A stretch of 64,000 nt of DNA from Conchocele bisecta (lineage: Eukaryota > Mollusca > Bivalvia > Lucinida > Thyasiridae): contig CM055273.1 of the NCBI GenBank assembly GCA_029237695.1, forward strand, positions 56,657,968-56,721,967. Direction: 5' to 3'. The notes under the pieces were generated by a model, which saw only the letters and a list, made by a program, of their open reading frames with translations, did not search any database and was not told where the DNA came from. The position numbers were made by a program, and so were the translations under genes. Positions 32,275 to 42,699 of this stretch are shown here, in pieces; positions within the stretch are counted from its first letter, which is position 1; each line of letters begins with the position of its first letter.

Positions 32275-32690
32275 CCTCCAGTCACAGATCAGGCACTAGA
32301 CTGGTCACTGGCTAGACGTCTCCAGTCACAGATCAGGGTTAAACTGGTCACACACCATACTTCTCCAGTCACAGATCAGGCACTAGACTGGCCACAAACC
32401 AGATGTCTCCAGTCACAGATCAGGCACTAGACTGGCCACAAGCCAGATGTTTCCAGTCACAGATCAGGGGTTAAACTGGTCACACACCATACTTCTCCAG
32501 TCACAGATCAGGTACTAGACTGGTCATAGGCTAGACGTCTCCAGTCACAGATCAGGGGTTAAACTGGCCACAAGCCATATTTCTCCAGTCACAGATCAGG
32601 CACTAGACTGGCCACAAGTCAGACATCTCCAGTCACAGATCAGGAGCTAAGCTGGCCACAAACCTGGCTACTCAGATCAGGAGTTAGTCT
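32275..32690 (+). repeat. Tandem array, ~44 bp unit, about 9 copies
   Basis: The unit is 'ctccagtcacagatcagg' then 'cactagactggccacaa' and a variable 'accagatgt'. Units alternate between a 'cactagactgg' and a 'gttaaactggtcacacacc' form. A related single copy occurs near 38,225-38,285. Starts immediately beyond the Academ-like element and may belong to an older element. Confidence 0.9.
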
Positions 32691-32740
32691 TCCCCCAATG
32701 TCCATATGAGACACGCCATGTAATTTTGTACCTAAGAACA

Positions 32741-34372
32741 TGTACGATTTTTTTACGACCGTTTTTAAAAAATGGTACGTATTATGTTTTACCGCACGGC
32801 GAGCGGGCGGGTGGGTGTGTGGGCGGCGGGCAGGCGGCTGAAGAAAAAGCGCATAGTTCGTGTACACAACACCTCCGAAACCGTTCAGTCGATCGATCTG
32901 AAACTATACACACGTCTTCTACACATATTGAAGATGTGCACCTTGGTGTTTTTATGCCGAAAAAATATTTTTTAACAAAAATATCGCCTTTTTAACTTAG
33001 CCATTTTTTCTTCATTTTTCTATACATTTCTATATACGGTACAGAGTTTGTGTACACAACTCCTCCGAAACCTTTCAGTCGATCGATCTGAAACTATGCA
33101 CACGTCTTCTACACATATTGAAGATGTGCACCTTGGTGTTTTTATGGCGAAAAAATATTTTTTAACAAAAACATCACCTTTTTAACTTAGCCATTTTTTT
33201 CTACATTTTTATATACAATTCTATATACGGTACAGAGTTTGTGTACACAACTCCTCCGAAACTGTTCAGTAGATCGTTCTGAAACTATACACAGTCTTCT
33301 ACACATATTGAAGATGTCGCCTTGTGGTGTTTTTATGCCGCAAAAATATTTTTTAACAAAAATATCACCTTTTTAACATAGACATTTTTTCTTCATTTTT
33401 CTATACAATTCTATATACCGTACAGAGTTTGTGTACACAACTCCTCCGAAACCGTTCAGTCGATCGTTCTGAAACTATGCACACGTCTTCTACACATATT
33501 GAAGATGTGCACCTTGGTGTTTTTATGCCGCAAAAATATTTTTTAACAAAAATATCACCTTTTTAACATAGACATTTTTTCTTCATTTTTCTATACAATT
33601 CTATATAACGTACAGAGTTTGTGTACACAACTCCTCCGAAACCGTTCAGTCGATCGTTCTGAAACTATACACACGTCTTCTACACATATTGAAGATGTGC
33701 ACCTTGGTGTTTTTATGTCGAAAAAATATTTTTTAACAAAAATATCACCTTTTTAACTTAGCCATTTTTTCTACATTTTTGTATACAATTCTATATACCG
33801 TACAGAGTTTGTGTACACAACTCCTCCGAAACCGTTCAGTCGATCGTTCTGAAACTATACACACGTCTTCTACACATATTGAAGATGTGCACCTTGGTGT
33901 TTTTATGCCGAAAAAATATTTTTTAACAAAAATATCGCCTTTTTAGCTTAGCCATTTTTTCTACATTTTGCTATGCAATTCTATATACAATACAGAGTTT
34001 TTGTACACAACTCCTCCGAAACTGTTCAGTCGATCGTTCTGAAACTATACACACGTCTTCTACACATATTGAAGATGTGCTCTTGGTGTTTTTATGCCGA
34101 AAAAATATTTTTTAACAAAAATATCACCTTTTTAACTTAGCCATTTTTTCTACATTATTGTATCCAATTCCCTATCATTTCAACTTTACACTCTACTTTT
34201 CTATCTCTGCCTAAATTAGTATACATGTTTAGCACAATGAGATGAAGAAATAATGCTATACAGTTTCAAATTCTCATTAATGTTTCTTGCCTTGTTGACA
34301 GCTTCACATTTCTGCATCTTCGCTGTCTGGCCCATATTCGACGGGCGTATTTTGTGACTTGCGGCACTCTTG
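32741..34372 (+). mobile_element. Minisatellite element, ~190 bp unit x7, HINE/pearl-like
   Basis: Seven units with 'cacaactcctccgaaaccg' at 32,861, 33,056, 33,247, 33,436, 33,626, 33,816 and 34,007. The 5' part has 'acgaccgtttttaaaaaatg' and a GC-rich 'ggcgagcgggcgggtgg' block. The 3' part is unique and ends with 'ttttgtgacttgcggcactc' then CTTG at 34,369-34,372 before TT. A second copy, itself interrupted, ends at 59,067-59,070 with the same sequence, which fixes the 3' end. A tandem core with a hairpin then CTTG|TT end resembles Helentron-type non-autonomous elements. A truncated copy is at 39,957-40,110. Confidence 0.8.
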
Positions 34373-34672
34373 TTCATGAAATATATTTACACGGCAACTG
34401 TGATATTTTCTGTAATTCTGTAGAATTCCGCATTTGCTATGACAATTTCGTCAACTTTCAACATAAGAAAATATTGTAAATTTTGTAAATATGTTTCAAG
34501 AGATATTGTTCTTAGGTACAAAATCACAAAATGGCGTCAAAAGTTGACAAAATTTATGAAAAATATTGCAATTTTTCTGAACGTATTTAATGAAATTACA
34601 CAGATGGCACAAAATCACATGGCGTGTCTCATAATTATGCCCTATTTCCCCAGTCACATACTTGTGTTGTAG

Positions 34673-34747
34673 GTGCTGCTGCATATGGACAGTCCCAAGG
34701 ATTCTGTGGAAGTTGCCGGCGCCCGTATTGCTGAAGCCCTAAAACTG
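34673..34747 (+). CDS. TTC17: TTC17 exon (fourth from end), 25 codons
   Basis: Acceptor 'cttgtgttgtag' before 34,673, donor gtgggt at 34,748. It encodes VLLHMDSPKDSVEVAGARIA and five more residues, the helical lead-in to the C-terminal TPRs. The weakest homology of the four; supported by phase and position. Confidence 0.7.
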
Positions 34748-37700
34748 GTGGGTACCATAACATACAGGTCACAGACAGGTTCTACCTCTAGAGTCGGGCG
34801 TAGATCGGTCGTCTGGGGGTAAAGCACAGGGGCCCGTTTCACTAAACTTCGTACGACTAAACTGTTCGTACGTGCAGAATTATGATAGTCTGTAAATTTT
34901 TCATTACCAATGTTTTCTTGTAAACAATTATTGGATTTACATTTATTGAGCATAGGCTGCATATGCAGCCTATGCTCAATAAATGTAAATCCATCAATTG
35001 AAATTTCCAAACGATCCTAAATTTGCACGTACGATAACGTATTTATATGGAGACGATTCTCATATGCTGTCAAAACCGTGAAATTTTGTTAAGAATTAAG
35101 GCAAAAATGAAAACCAGCAGACGACAATTTCCGTCGACATCGTAGTGAGGGTTAAGTAAATTGCATGAGCATATACCAATGGCAACATTTAATGTTGATC
35201 CATCATAGAATGTTTTCCTTTGATCTGTGCACATGCCATGAGCGTATATGAGCGTAAGGTTCGACAATGCCCAGCCGCGGGTAAACGTTGCCGTAGCACG
35301 AGGGAACTGTTTGAACCCCAAGGCGTAGGCCGTGGGTTCAAACAGTTCCCGAGTGCCACGGCAAACGTTTACCCATGGCTGGACATGGTCGGATGTTATT
35401 GTTACATTTCCGTCTGAAATATCGTGTAAATTGAGCATGTAGGCAGTACTTTCGGTACTTTGATAATCTGCTCCATTCAAACAGCTGATTTACAAATACC
35501 TATTCCACAGTACATGTCGTGTGATGCAGCCGCGTCAATTTCAAAATTTCAGTCCGACCGTTGTGAACTAGTCTGGTGATGTAATGGCGCGTTCTACATG
35601 TTCTAGTAACGTCATGAGACACATGCATTACGTAGTTGTTGGCTTGGCCCCTGAATGAGCAGTGTCTATAAACAGCACGCGCTATACGTTTGAACACGGC
35701 TGTGATAGATGTCGAACAATGGCAGTCATGTAACAATGTATGGTATTCCGCCCCCATACAGGTACCTTCATATCTCAGACATGTCGTTTGATATTGTACC
35801 TAGAAACATGTGCGATAGATATCTCATGAATAATGTTTACAAATATGATATTTTCCATAAATGACATCGAAAGTTGATGAAATGTTCATAGCAAATTCTA
35901 ATCCGCATTTGCTATGAACATTTCGTCCCCTTTCAATGAAAAGGGACAAAATGTTCATAGCAAATGCGGATTAGAATTTTCTATGAACAATCACAGTTGC
36001 TGTAAATGTATTGCGTGAAAGGTATCACACATTTTCTTATACTCTGTTTCGCGAAAGCTGCCCAAATTTTTCAGCCATATAAACAATTCATAAACAATAT
36101 TTTTTTTGACAATATTAAATTAAAGGAAAATTTAAGAATGAACCTTCTTTTTATTTCGTGAAATTTGGTCAAATATTGATTTTATTGCGAAAAAACAATT
36201 TCCCCATGTTAAATCCCCATAGACATCTTCACAGTGAGTGAAGATGTCTATGGGGATTTAACATGGGGAAATTTTTTAGAATTTCAGAAATACTGGACCG
36301 ATTTTTAAAATTTAACTTTTCTTAGTTAGATCATTTCCAAGCTATCTAGCCAGGTTTCAGTCAATTTCCAAATTTTTTCGTTTTTTGACTCCTCCCACAA
36401 CTCCTCTACCTCTTTTTCCTCCCATGTTAAATTCCCATAGAGAAATCAATTTTTCGTAATAAAACCAATATTTGACCAAATGGCCCGGCGTGTAACATCT
36501 ATGTATGACACTGTAATTGAAAGCATATAAACCCCAATTAATCAATTACATCCTTCCCAGAATGCCACATCGTGGGTGCTGTCCACCATGGCGGGTCTGT
36601 ACTGGCGGGTCAAAGGTCACGCGAAGAATGCCCTTGACTGTCTGACCCTCGCCGTGTTTACGTCACCCCCGGACACACTGGTAAGTGAACATTCATTTGA
36701 CACCATGTATGTGTATACAAGGGCGCCGTTGACTTTCAGTAGGCGATGGATTGTGGCCTACTGTCTGTTTCACGAAAGCTGGCCAAATTTTACGGCCATA
36801 TAAACAATTCAAAAGCAATATTTTTTTGGATAATATTAAATTAAAGGAAAATTTAAGAATGAGCCTTCTTTTTATTTCGAAAAATTTGGTAAAATATTGA
36901 TTTTATTGCCAAAAAAAAAATTTCCCCATGTTAAATCCCCATAGACATCTTCACGGAGTGAAGATGTCTATGGGGATTTAACATGGGAAAATTGTTTTGA
37001 ATTTTAGAAATACTGGACCGATTTTTAAAATTTAACTTTAATCCAAGCTATCTAGTCATGTTTCGGAGTCAATTTCCAAAATTTTTCGTTTTTTGACTCC
37101 TCCCACACTTCCTTACCTCTTTTTCCCCCATGTTAAATTCCCATAGAGAAATAAATTTTTCGTAATAAAATCAATATTTGACCAAATTTCAAGAAATAAA
37201 AAGAAGGCTCATTCTTAAATTTTCCTTTAATTTAATATTATCAAAAGAAATATTGTTTTTGAATTGTCTATATAGCCGTAAAATTTGGGCAGCTTTCGTG
37301 AAACAGACAGTAGGGTTAGAACACCTGACTTCCAATCGGGAGGTTGTGGGTTCAAACCAGGCCTAGGACATCAAAAATACTTTCATAGTATTTCCATCCC
37401 ACTGGTCTGTCGGATGAGACTGTGGTCCCGTCTATATATGACCTAAGCTGTTGCTGGGACGTTAAACCCTTTCACTTTTTCGGTAGCCTCGACTGTATAC
37501 ACCGTGGATGTATATTGAAAATAAAGCATATGGGTTCATACAAGTTAGTATGTCAAGTCGAATCTGTCTCCATCAGAAGCCTCGACCGTATAGACCGGGG
37601 AATCCGCACGCACCGTCTCCAGTTTACTCCCACTGCTCCCACTGACGATCTCGGTCGGGGCCGACATGACGAATACTGGTTCTGAAGATGTACGGATTGG

Positions 37701-40700
37701 AGAGACCAATGATGATGTGACCAGTGTAGCTCCTGATAAAATAGCACACTCCTTTAGCTCCTCAGACTGTGCGGATGAAAAATATTTACAAAAGTTACGA
37801 CCTTTCCCCTAAATGACCTCAAATTTGACGAAACTTTCATAGCAAATGCGGAATTTTATTCCTCATATAACTATGAAAATTTTGTCTCCTTTCAACGTCA
37901 TTTACAGAAAATATCACAGTTTCTGTAAATATATATCATGTAAAATCGCACATCATGTGACATGTTCAAAATCACATGGGTTGTCTCATTAATTTTGTGA
38001 TCATTCTGTGTGAATTTGGTAAATGTGCAGCCAGTACCAGGTAGCTCATCCGGTATCATATGTGGCTGTGACTGAAGAAATGGGGCTTATGGATTTTGCA
38101 ACCAGTGTAGATCCAGATTAGTCTGATTAAGATCTGCACTGTTCGCCATTCCTTCATTGAAACACTTGTCATGCTTGTAACAAGCACTATAGATCATTAT
38201 CAGGCGGCAGGAGTGTGCTATTTGATCAGAAGTTATACTGGTCACAACTCCCATAAACCCCATTTCTCCAGTCACAGCCACATTTTTGTCGCATCTGCTT
38301 GCGAACAGCGCGATATAGTCGGCACATTGGCGTACGTACGTCCGCTCATCCGCTCTTCTGTACGTGCATCTGGGTAAAGTTTTTGGTTAAAGTTTTTCGG
38401 TTTACTATCAAAGCCTCGGTGGGCGTGACATGCGGGCCGCGGCCATCTAGTTATCTTAGCTGTTGCTGGTATGTCGAGCCCTTTCACTTGCATCTTACAT
38501 CACAGGACGTAGCCTTGTTGAGTGTTGCGAACATCCTACACCGTGCCGGGCACATAAAGGACGCGATCCTCGTCATGGGGTACGCCATGGGGCAGCAGAG
38601 GGATTTAGTCGTCAGTCATTTCACCATGGCTAACCTATATGCTGCAAAGGTAAGGACATGATTTAGTCGTTAGTCGCTTCATTTGGTCGTTAGTCACTTC
38701 ACCATGGCTAACCTATATGCTGCAAAGGTATGGACTGGATTCCTTTTCTAGCCATGCATTTATTATACCCCCGTCATACAAAGTATGTCGAAGGGTATAG
38801 TTTTCGTCATTCTGTCCGTCCTTCTGTCCGTCCACGTTAAAGTTTTTGGGTACCCATCATCTCTGTAACGGTAAGTCGAATTGACCTCAAACTTCATATA
38901 CTTCCTTATCATCATCCATATTTTCATTCCATACCACACTCATGCGACCTTCATGTCCAAGGTCAAGGTCAAATTACTTAGAAAGATTTGCGTTAAAGTT
39001 TACGGGTACCCATTATCTCTGCAATGGTAAGTCGGATTGACTTCAAACTTCATATAGTTCCTTATCATTATCCATATTTTCATTCCATGCCACACTCATC
39101 ACCCATGCGGCCTTCATTTCCATGGTCCAGGTCAAAGTACTTGGAAATTTGCGTTAAAGTTTTTTCTTAATATTTGCGTTAAAGTTTTTATTTGTCGGTA
39201 CAGTTATTAAATGCCATGAATAAGTGGTAGAACGCAAACACCATGGTAACCTATATGCTGTTAAGGTAAGGACAGTATTTCTTTCTAAACATTGGAGTGA
39301 TGGGTAGGACACTCTTTCTAACCATGGTATTGTTTGCAAACAGTGGAGATGCTGATGAGACGGCACCGTCTCATCAGAACCACTAATTAACCTATTACAT
39401 GCAGAATACGGGTATGAATTTTTATATCCCCGCCACCGAATGGTGAGGGGGGCATATAGAGTCACATTCGTCCTGCTCCCGCTAAGCCCAGGGTCAAGGT
39501 CACAGACTTGGTGCGTTCGAAACCTTAACGCTCAGGTAAATGGCTTATAATTTCTGTGTCCTTGCTCCGATCTGCTTCACATTTCACACACACATTGCTC
39601 CAATGGTCCTCCACCGTCCTGTGACAAATCCACATTCGTCCCGCCCCCGCTAAGCCCCGGGTCAAGGTCATAGACTTGGTGCGTTCGAAACCTTAACGGT
39701 CGGGTAAATGGCTTATAATCAAATATGCCTCGTTTTCTTTGGCTGCCAGCGGGGGCATTCGTGTGCCGACAGGCCACATTTCTAGTTTAAAATATGTTAT
39801 TTTATTTTTGTTATTTTTCAATGAAAGTATATGTCATGACCACCATGTTCAAATGAATGGTCATAACATATAGTTTCATTGAGAAATAACAAAAATAAAG
39901 TATTTAATAAATTTCATACCCGTAACGTATTCTGAAAGGAATGGGTTAAACTATTATACGACCGTTTTTAAAAAACGGTATGTACTTCGATCGATCTGAA
40001 ACTATACACATGTCTTCTACACATATTGAAGATGTGCACCTTGGTGTTTTTATGACGAATAAATATTTTTTAACAAAAATATGGCCTTTTTAACTTGCAC
40101 CATTGTTTATATACTACAAGAAATACAATGAATATGTCATAGAACACAAATGTAAATTTTTGGTAGAACATGATATAGAGAATAGTAGGTTAGTGCTGTG
40201 AATGGGAAAAAATATCTGGCAAGGCTCAGGAAACGGGATGGACGAGGCTCTGTCGAGCACATCTCGTTTCCGTGTCGCGCCAGATATTTTTTCCCATTCA
40301 CGGCACTAACCTACTATTCTATTTATCCCGTCAACACCTTCAAATGGCTGTAAAATGCAAAAATTGTATTGACTGGATATCAAAAATGTTTCACGGCACC
40401 GTGTTTCACGGCACATACGCACTGTGTTGACGGGATAAAATCATCTCCTGCCCTGTCAAAACATTTTTTCAGCTTTGAATTTAAAATAGTACCAAGCATT
40501 AATGATATTCTCATTCTGCCATAATATAAATAAAATAACTTTCACATTTCAGAAACAGTGGGATTTGGCTGCCATGTTCTATGAGTCGACGATCGGGTTA
40601 CAGGCTAGTTTTGATCCAGCAAAACAGAGGCTTAGAACTATACAGTGTATGAGGCTCGGTCAGAAATCGACGGCTAGAGACAAACAGCAATCTTCGATAA

Positions 40701-40705
40701 CTTGA
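34673..40705 (+). CDS. TTC17: TTC17 homologue, last four coding exons
   Basis: Four exons with consensus AG/GT borders and phase-0 junctions (34,673-34,747; 36,561-36,680; 38,506-38,649; 40,553-40,705) give 163 residues ending in TGA. The reading contains NATSWVLSTMAGLYWRVKGH, VALLSVANILHRAGHIKDA, VVSHFTMANLYAAK and AKQRLRTIQCM. These match the C-terminal TPR block of tetratricopeptide repeat protein 17, including its ending about 15-20 residues after the 'RxxTIQC' motif. Known TTC17 is involved in actin organisation and ciliogenesis. The rest of the gene lies upstream, outside recognisable sequence here or beyond the window. A possible poly(A) signal AATAAA is at 40,912. Introns are packed with repeats. 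Confidence 0.88.
34828..35036. mobile_element. MITE copy with central palindrome
   Basis: Begins 'ggggcccgtttcactaaac' like the full copy at 41,293-41,502 and shares 'aattatgatagtctgtaaat'. The right end is cut at 'cacgtacgataacg'. The centre (34,933-34,992) is a perfect 60 bp palindrome around 'ctgcatatgcag'. Confidence 0.75.
35275..35385. repeat. Inverted repeat, ~40 bp arms
   Basis: Arms around 'gggtaaacgttgccgtagca' and 'tgccacggcaaacgtttacc' with 'gggaactgtttgaacccc' / 'gggttcaaacagttccc' pairing inside; the loop is about 15 nt. Confidence 0.75.
35860..36000. repeat. Inverted repeat carrying 'catagcaaatgcgg'
   Basis: 'ttctaatccgcatttgctat' and its complement occur around 35,894-35,975, with 'gtcccctttcaatgaaaagg' as the centre. 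A diverged single-arm relative lies at 37,790-37,935, so this copy may be an inverted duplication of that repeat. Confidence 0.6.
36045..36540. mobile_element. Foldback element copy 1 (truncated)
   Basis: Shares 'gaaagctgcccaaatttt', 'aaatttaagaatgaaccttc' and the internal palindrome around 'ccccatagacatcttcac' (36,211-36,266) with the copies at 36,758, 46,328 and 47,884. The right terminal repeat is missing; it breaks at 'gaccaaatgg' near 36,480. Confidence 0.75.
36561..36680 (+). CDS. TTC17: TTC17 exon (third from end), 40 codons
   Basis: Acceptor 'tccttcccag', donor gtaagt at 36,681. It encodes SWVLSTMAGLYWRVKGHAKN and an adjoining ALDCLTLAV helix, one TPR unit with the conserved W...A.YWRxKG pattern. 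Confidence 0.88.
36758..37313. mobile_element. Foldback element copy 2 (full length, ~556 bp)
   Basis: Starts CTACTGTCTGTTTCACGAAA and ends with the complement at 37,304-37,313. Inner arms carry 'ggctcattcttaaattttcc'. The middle has a second hairpin around 'tccccatagacatcttcac'. It lies inside a TTC17 intron, 78 bp after the exon. Confidence 0.85.
37314..37480 (+). mobile_element. tRNA-derived SINE
   Basis: The head 'gggttagaacacctgacttc' and the B-box-like 'gtgggttcaaacc' look like a tRNA promoter region; the body is 'actttcatagtatttccatc' and 'gatgagactgtggtcccg', the end 'gctgttgctgggacgttaaa'. Copies: 42,870-43,015 (+) and 43,395-43,525 (-). Confidence 0.75.
37481..38285. other. TTC17 intron sequence with repeat fragments
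   Basis: 37,790-37,935 repeats the 'catagcaaatgcgg' element; 38,170-38,285 carries a single 'ccagtcacagcc' unit related to the 44 bp array. Nothing else recognised. Confidence 0.4.
38286..38490 (+). mobile_element. Minisatellite-element fragment before a TTC17 exon
   Basis: Hairpin head 'cttgcgaacagcgcgatata' then 'acgtacgtccgctcatccgc' and 'gcgggccgcggccatctag' as in elements at 44.5 kb and 49.9 kb; then 'ttagctgttgctgg', a SINE-like tail. Part of the pyrimidine tract of the 38,506 exon acceptor therefore seems to come from repeat sequence. Confidence 0.5.
38506..38649 (+). CDS. TTC17: TTC17 exon (second from end), 48 codons
   Basis: Acceptor 'catcttacatcacag', donor gtaagg at 38,650. It encodes DVALLSVANILHRAGHIKDA, ILVMGYAMGQQ and HFTMANLYAAK, i.e. 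one TPR and the first helix of the next. Its tail is copied twice downstream. Confidence 0.9.
38650..38740 (+). repeat. Duplicated exon tail with second splice donor
   Basis: 'ttcaccatggctaacctata' then 'tgctgcaaag|gta' recurs at 38,698-38,730, 78 bp after the true exon end, including 'tcgttagtcacttcacc' upstream. The copied donor reads gtatgg at 38,728. A third degenerate copy lies at 39,238-39,275 with gtaagg at 39,266. Confidence 0.85.
38763..39200 (+). mobile_element. Minisatellite element, two ~180 bp units
   Basis: 5' hairpin 'tatacccccgtcatacaaag' / 'gaagggtata', then 'ctgtccgtccttctgtccgt', then two units of 'atctctgtaacggtaagtcg' to 'ccaaggtcaaggtcaaatt'. No clear 3' end; probably truncated. 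Confidence 0.65.
39422..39785 (+). mobile_element. Small complete minisatellite element ending in CTAG
   Basis: 5' hairpin 'tatatccccgccaccgaatg' / 'gtgaggggggcatata', two units of 'cccgctaagccc.gggtcaag' type, 3' hairpin 'gtgtgccgacaggccac' followed by 'atttCTAG' (39,782-39,785) and TT. Its unit resembles the array at 1-2,930. Confidence 0.7.
39806..39905. repeat. Inverted repeat, 'ttgttatttttcaatgaaag' family
   Basis: Arms 'tttttgttatttttcaatga' and 'tcattgagaaataacaaaaa'. Related copies at 45,896-45,962 and 19,640-19,740 continue with 'aatttcatacccgtaa'. Confidence 0.75.
39957..40110 (+). repeat. Truncated unit of the 190 bp element
   Basis: 'tacgaccgtttttaaaaaac' joins directly to 'cgatcgatctgaaactatac' and 'gaagatgtgcaccttggtgt'. 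A deletion derivative of the element at 32,741. Confidence 0.75.
40175..40326. repeat. Inverted repeat, ~40 bp arms
   Basis: 'gaatagtaggttagtgctgt' ... 'aaaaaatatctggc' pairs with 'gccagatattttttcccatt' ... 'actattc'. It lies in the last TTC17 intron. Confidence 0.8.
40553..40705 (+). CDS. TTC17: TTC17 last coding exon, 50 codons plus stop
   Basis: Acceptor 'ctttcacatttcag'. It encodes KQWDLAAMFYESTIGLQASF, DPAKQRLRTIQCM and a basic tail ending SSIT before TGA at 40,703. The ending matches the TTC17 C-terminus in position and in the 'RIQTIQC'-like motif. Confidence 0.88.
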   Translation, partial: KQWDLAAMFYESTIGLQASFDPAKQRLRTIQCMRLGQKSTARDKQQSSIT

Positions 40706-40946
40706 GTTGTGTCTACGGACAATGGCTGGTCTAGGCATCGTAGACTAAACCGGGTTTGTGGTTCGATACTGTTGTCTGCTGTTTTTTACATATTTCTTTT
40801 TGTATTTTTTCATATTTAAGAAATACGTTTTTGACAGCACACGAGAATCGTCTCCACTGGATGATTCTCGTGTGCTGACAATTTTTTTTTTTTTAGAGAA
40901 GTATTAAAAATAATAAAAATCATCAGACGACAATATTTTAATTGTA
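40706..40946 (+). other. Probable TTC17 3' UTR with hairpin
   Basis: Contains a hairpin 'cagcacacgagaatcgtc' / 'gatgattctcgtgtgctg' at 40,837-40,877 and AATAAA at 40,912-40,917, the best poly(A) signal candidate. Confidence 0.45.
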
Positions 40947-41165
40947 CTTAACCCTTTCACCCCTAAGTAACTGGAATGGATTGTTGTATGCTAATTTTGC
41001 AACCAATCCAATGGTCAGAAAAGGTTTTTCAGACTTCCATTTAAGAAAATTACTTGCAAAAATTGCAGATCCTGATGAGACGGCTTGTCACCAGTCGGCT
41101 CATCGGTATCTACACACGTTTGCCAATACCACTATACAGGCCTGTGGTATTGAAAGGGTTAATTA
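40947..41165. mobile_element. Small TIR element with TTAACCCTTTCA ends
   Basis: Starts 'ttaaccctttcacccctaag' and ends 'ttgaaagggttaa' near 41,163. TTAA at both ends would fit a piggyBac-type target. The inside holds 'gcagatcctgatgagacggc', which recurs near 32,235 and 39,350-39,380. Confidence 0.6.
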
Positions 41166-41292
41166 TACGTAATGGCTATTCGTAGTCCAGTGCTAATACA
41201 TACAGGATGGCCTTGCTGTCGGTCTTTCATCGAGACATGAGATCGAGGGTCAGACTCCAGATGACCATAGTATTGGAATTTTATTTACATTT

Positions 41293-41502
41293 GGGGGCCG
41301 TTTCACTAAACTTTGTACGACTAAAATGTTCGTAAGTGCATAATTATGATAGTCTGTAAATTTCACATTGACATTGTTTTCTTGTATATGCATATGCAGC
41401 CTATGCTCAATACATGTAAATACATCGATTGAAATTTCAAGACGATTCTAAATTTGCACTTACAAACATTTTAGTCGTGCGAAGTTTAGTGAAACGTGCC
41501 CC
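41293..41502. mobile_element. MITE, 210 bp, GGGGCCGTTTCACTAAACTT ends
   Basis: Left GGGGGCCGTTTCACTAAACT, right complement 'aagtttagtgaaacgtgccc'. Full-length relative of 34,828-35,036, without that copy's long palindrome. Confidence 0.85.
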
Positions 41503-41762
41503 AGATGTCTGTGCATAATTGAGTATTCAATGTTCTCTATGTATGATAGATATGCCTGCTCATAGATTATGTATGTTATTCCATTGAAAATGAAAAGAGC
41601 ACAGTGATAGATTTTTGTCTGATCAAATGGATCACCAATTATTGTATTGGTAACTGTGATAGGGTATTGGATGTTATCAGGTTCCTATATTAGCTGTTTT
41701 GGAACGTAATTCACATTGATTGTTTGTGTATAATTGATATTCAATGTTTTGTGCCCTTATTT

Positions 41763-42372
41763 CAGAGCTGCCAACTGTTACGATTTTTCCGTATTTGTTC
41801 CGGAAAATACGTTAGAAATACGGAAGTACGGACAACAATTAAAAAGTACGATTTTTAAAAAAATCAGCGCGGGAATATCTGGAAATAATAATTTCGTTTC
41901 ACAATTCTGCCAATAAATCCTATTTTTTTATTTACCCGTAATCATACTGGCCTATGCGCTTACCATTTCAATTCTTGTGTAGTAATAGTAGTTTCAAGCG
42001 CTCCACGGTATTGATTTATTCATCACGTAAATTCATAAAATGTCTGCTCCAAAGTGTGCAGCCAACGAATTTGGGTATTTTTTATCGAAAGAAGTTAGGA
42101 GAACACATTATGTTCATCACTGATTACAGCGAGACATGGCCCCATTTGGTCCTGTCAAAGCGCGGTGATGAATTTGCATCTTGCAAGCAGTGTAATTGTG
42201 AACTTTCGGTTGGTCATGGTGGCCGAGACGAGGGCCAAGGCTCTAAACAACTTACTTTATACATATAAGTGAGTACTGATTTGTGTTCCGGAAAAAATAT
42301 GTGGCGTTTCTGAAAATAGCCCCTTTTTCTCTCCATGTTCCTCATGTGACCGACATGGGGTTGGCAGCTCTG
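41763..42372 (+). mobile_element. hAT-type fragment, CAGAGCTGCCAAC ends, BED-like finger remnant
   Basis: TIRs CAGAGCTGCCAAC (41,763) and GTTGGCAGCTCTG (to 42,372), flanked by TTATTT on both sides. Inside, 42,120-42,250 encodes YSETWPHLVLSKRGDEFASC, then CKQCNCELSVGHGGRD, the pattern of a hAT-associated zinc finger (W-P, C-x2-C, HGG) with the second half lost. A deletion derivative of an autonomous element. It appears to sit inside a SINE. Confidence 0.75.
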
Positions 42373-42625
42373 TTATTTGAGTAATATTATTATTCGCAAT
42401 CCTTTTACTTTTAGGGGAAGTGGCCAAGTGACTGGTGTGGTATGGACCTGGCATTATTCTAATTTCAGGGCTGAATATATTTTTTTTTTATGTAAATATT
42501 CTGTTCTGATTTTAGGATTTTTACCCTAATGCAGCAGGTTGAATACTGGATCGAACCTGTTGGCCCGGCCGTAAATGACCTTTGCTGTTGATAGGCTGTT
42601 AAACACAAACAAACAATGTTTTGTG
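42373..42625 (+). mobile_element. SINE 3' portion
   Basis: 'ttttacttttaggggaagtg', 'tggtgtggtatggacctggc', then the family end 'tgctgttgataggctgttaa' with an (ACAA)n tail. The 5' part is separated or lost through the hAT fragment. Confidence 0.75.
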
Positions 42626-42699
42626 TGTATGTGGTAGATGCAACTTCACAAAGATGAAGATGCCACTGAAGAATAAAATGGTGCTATGCTTGTTGTGAC

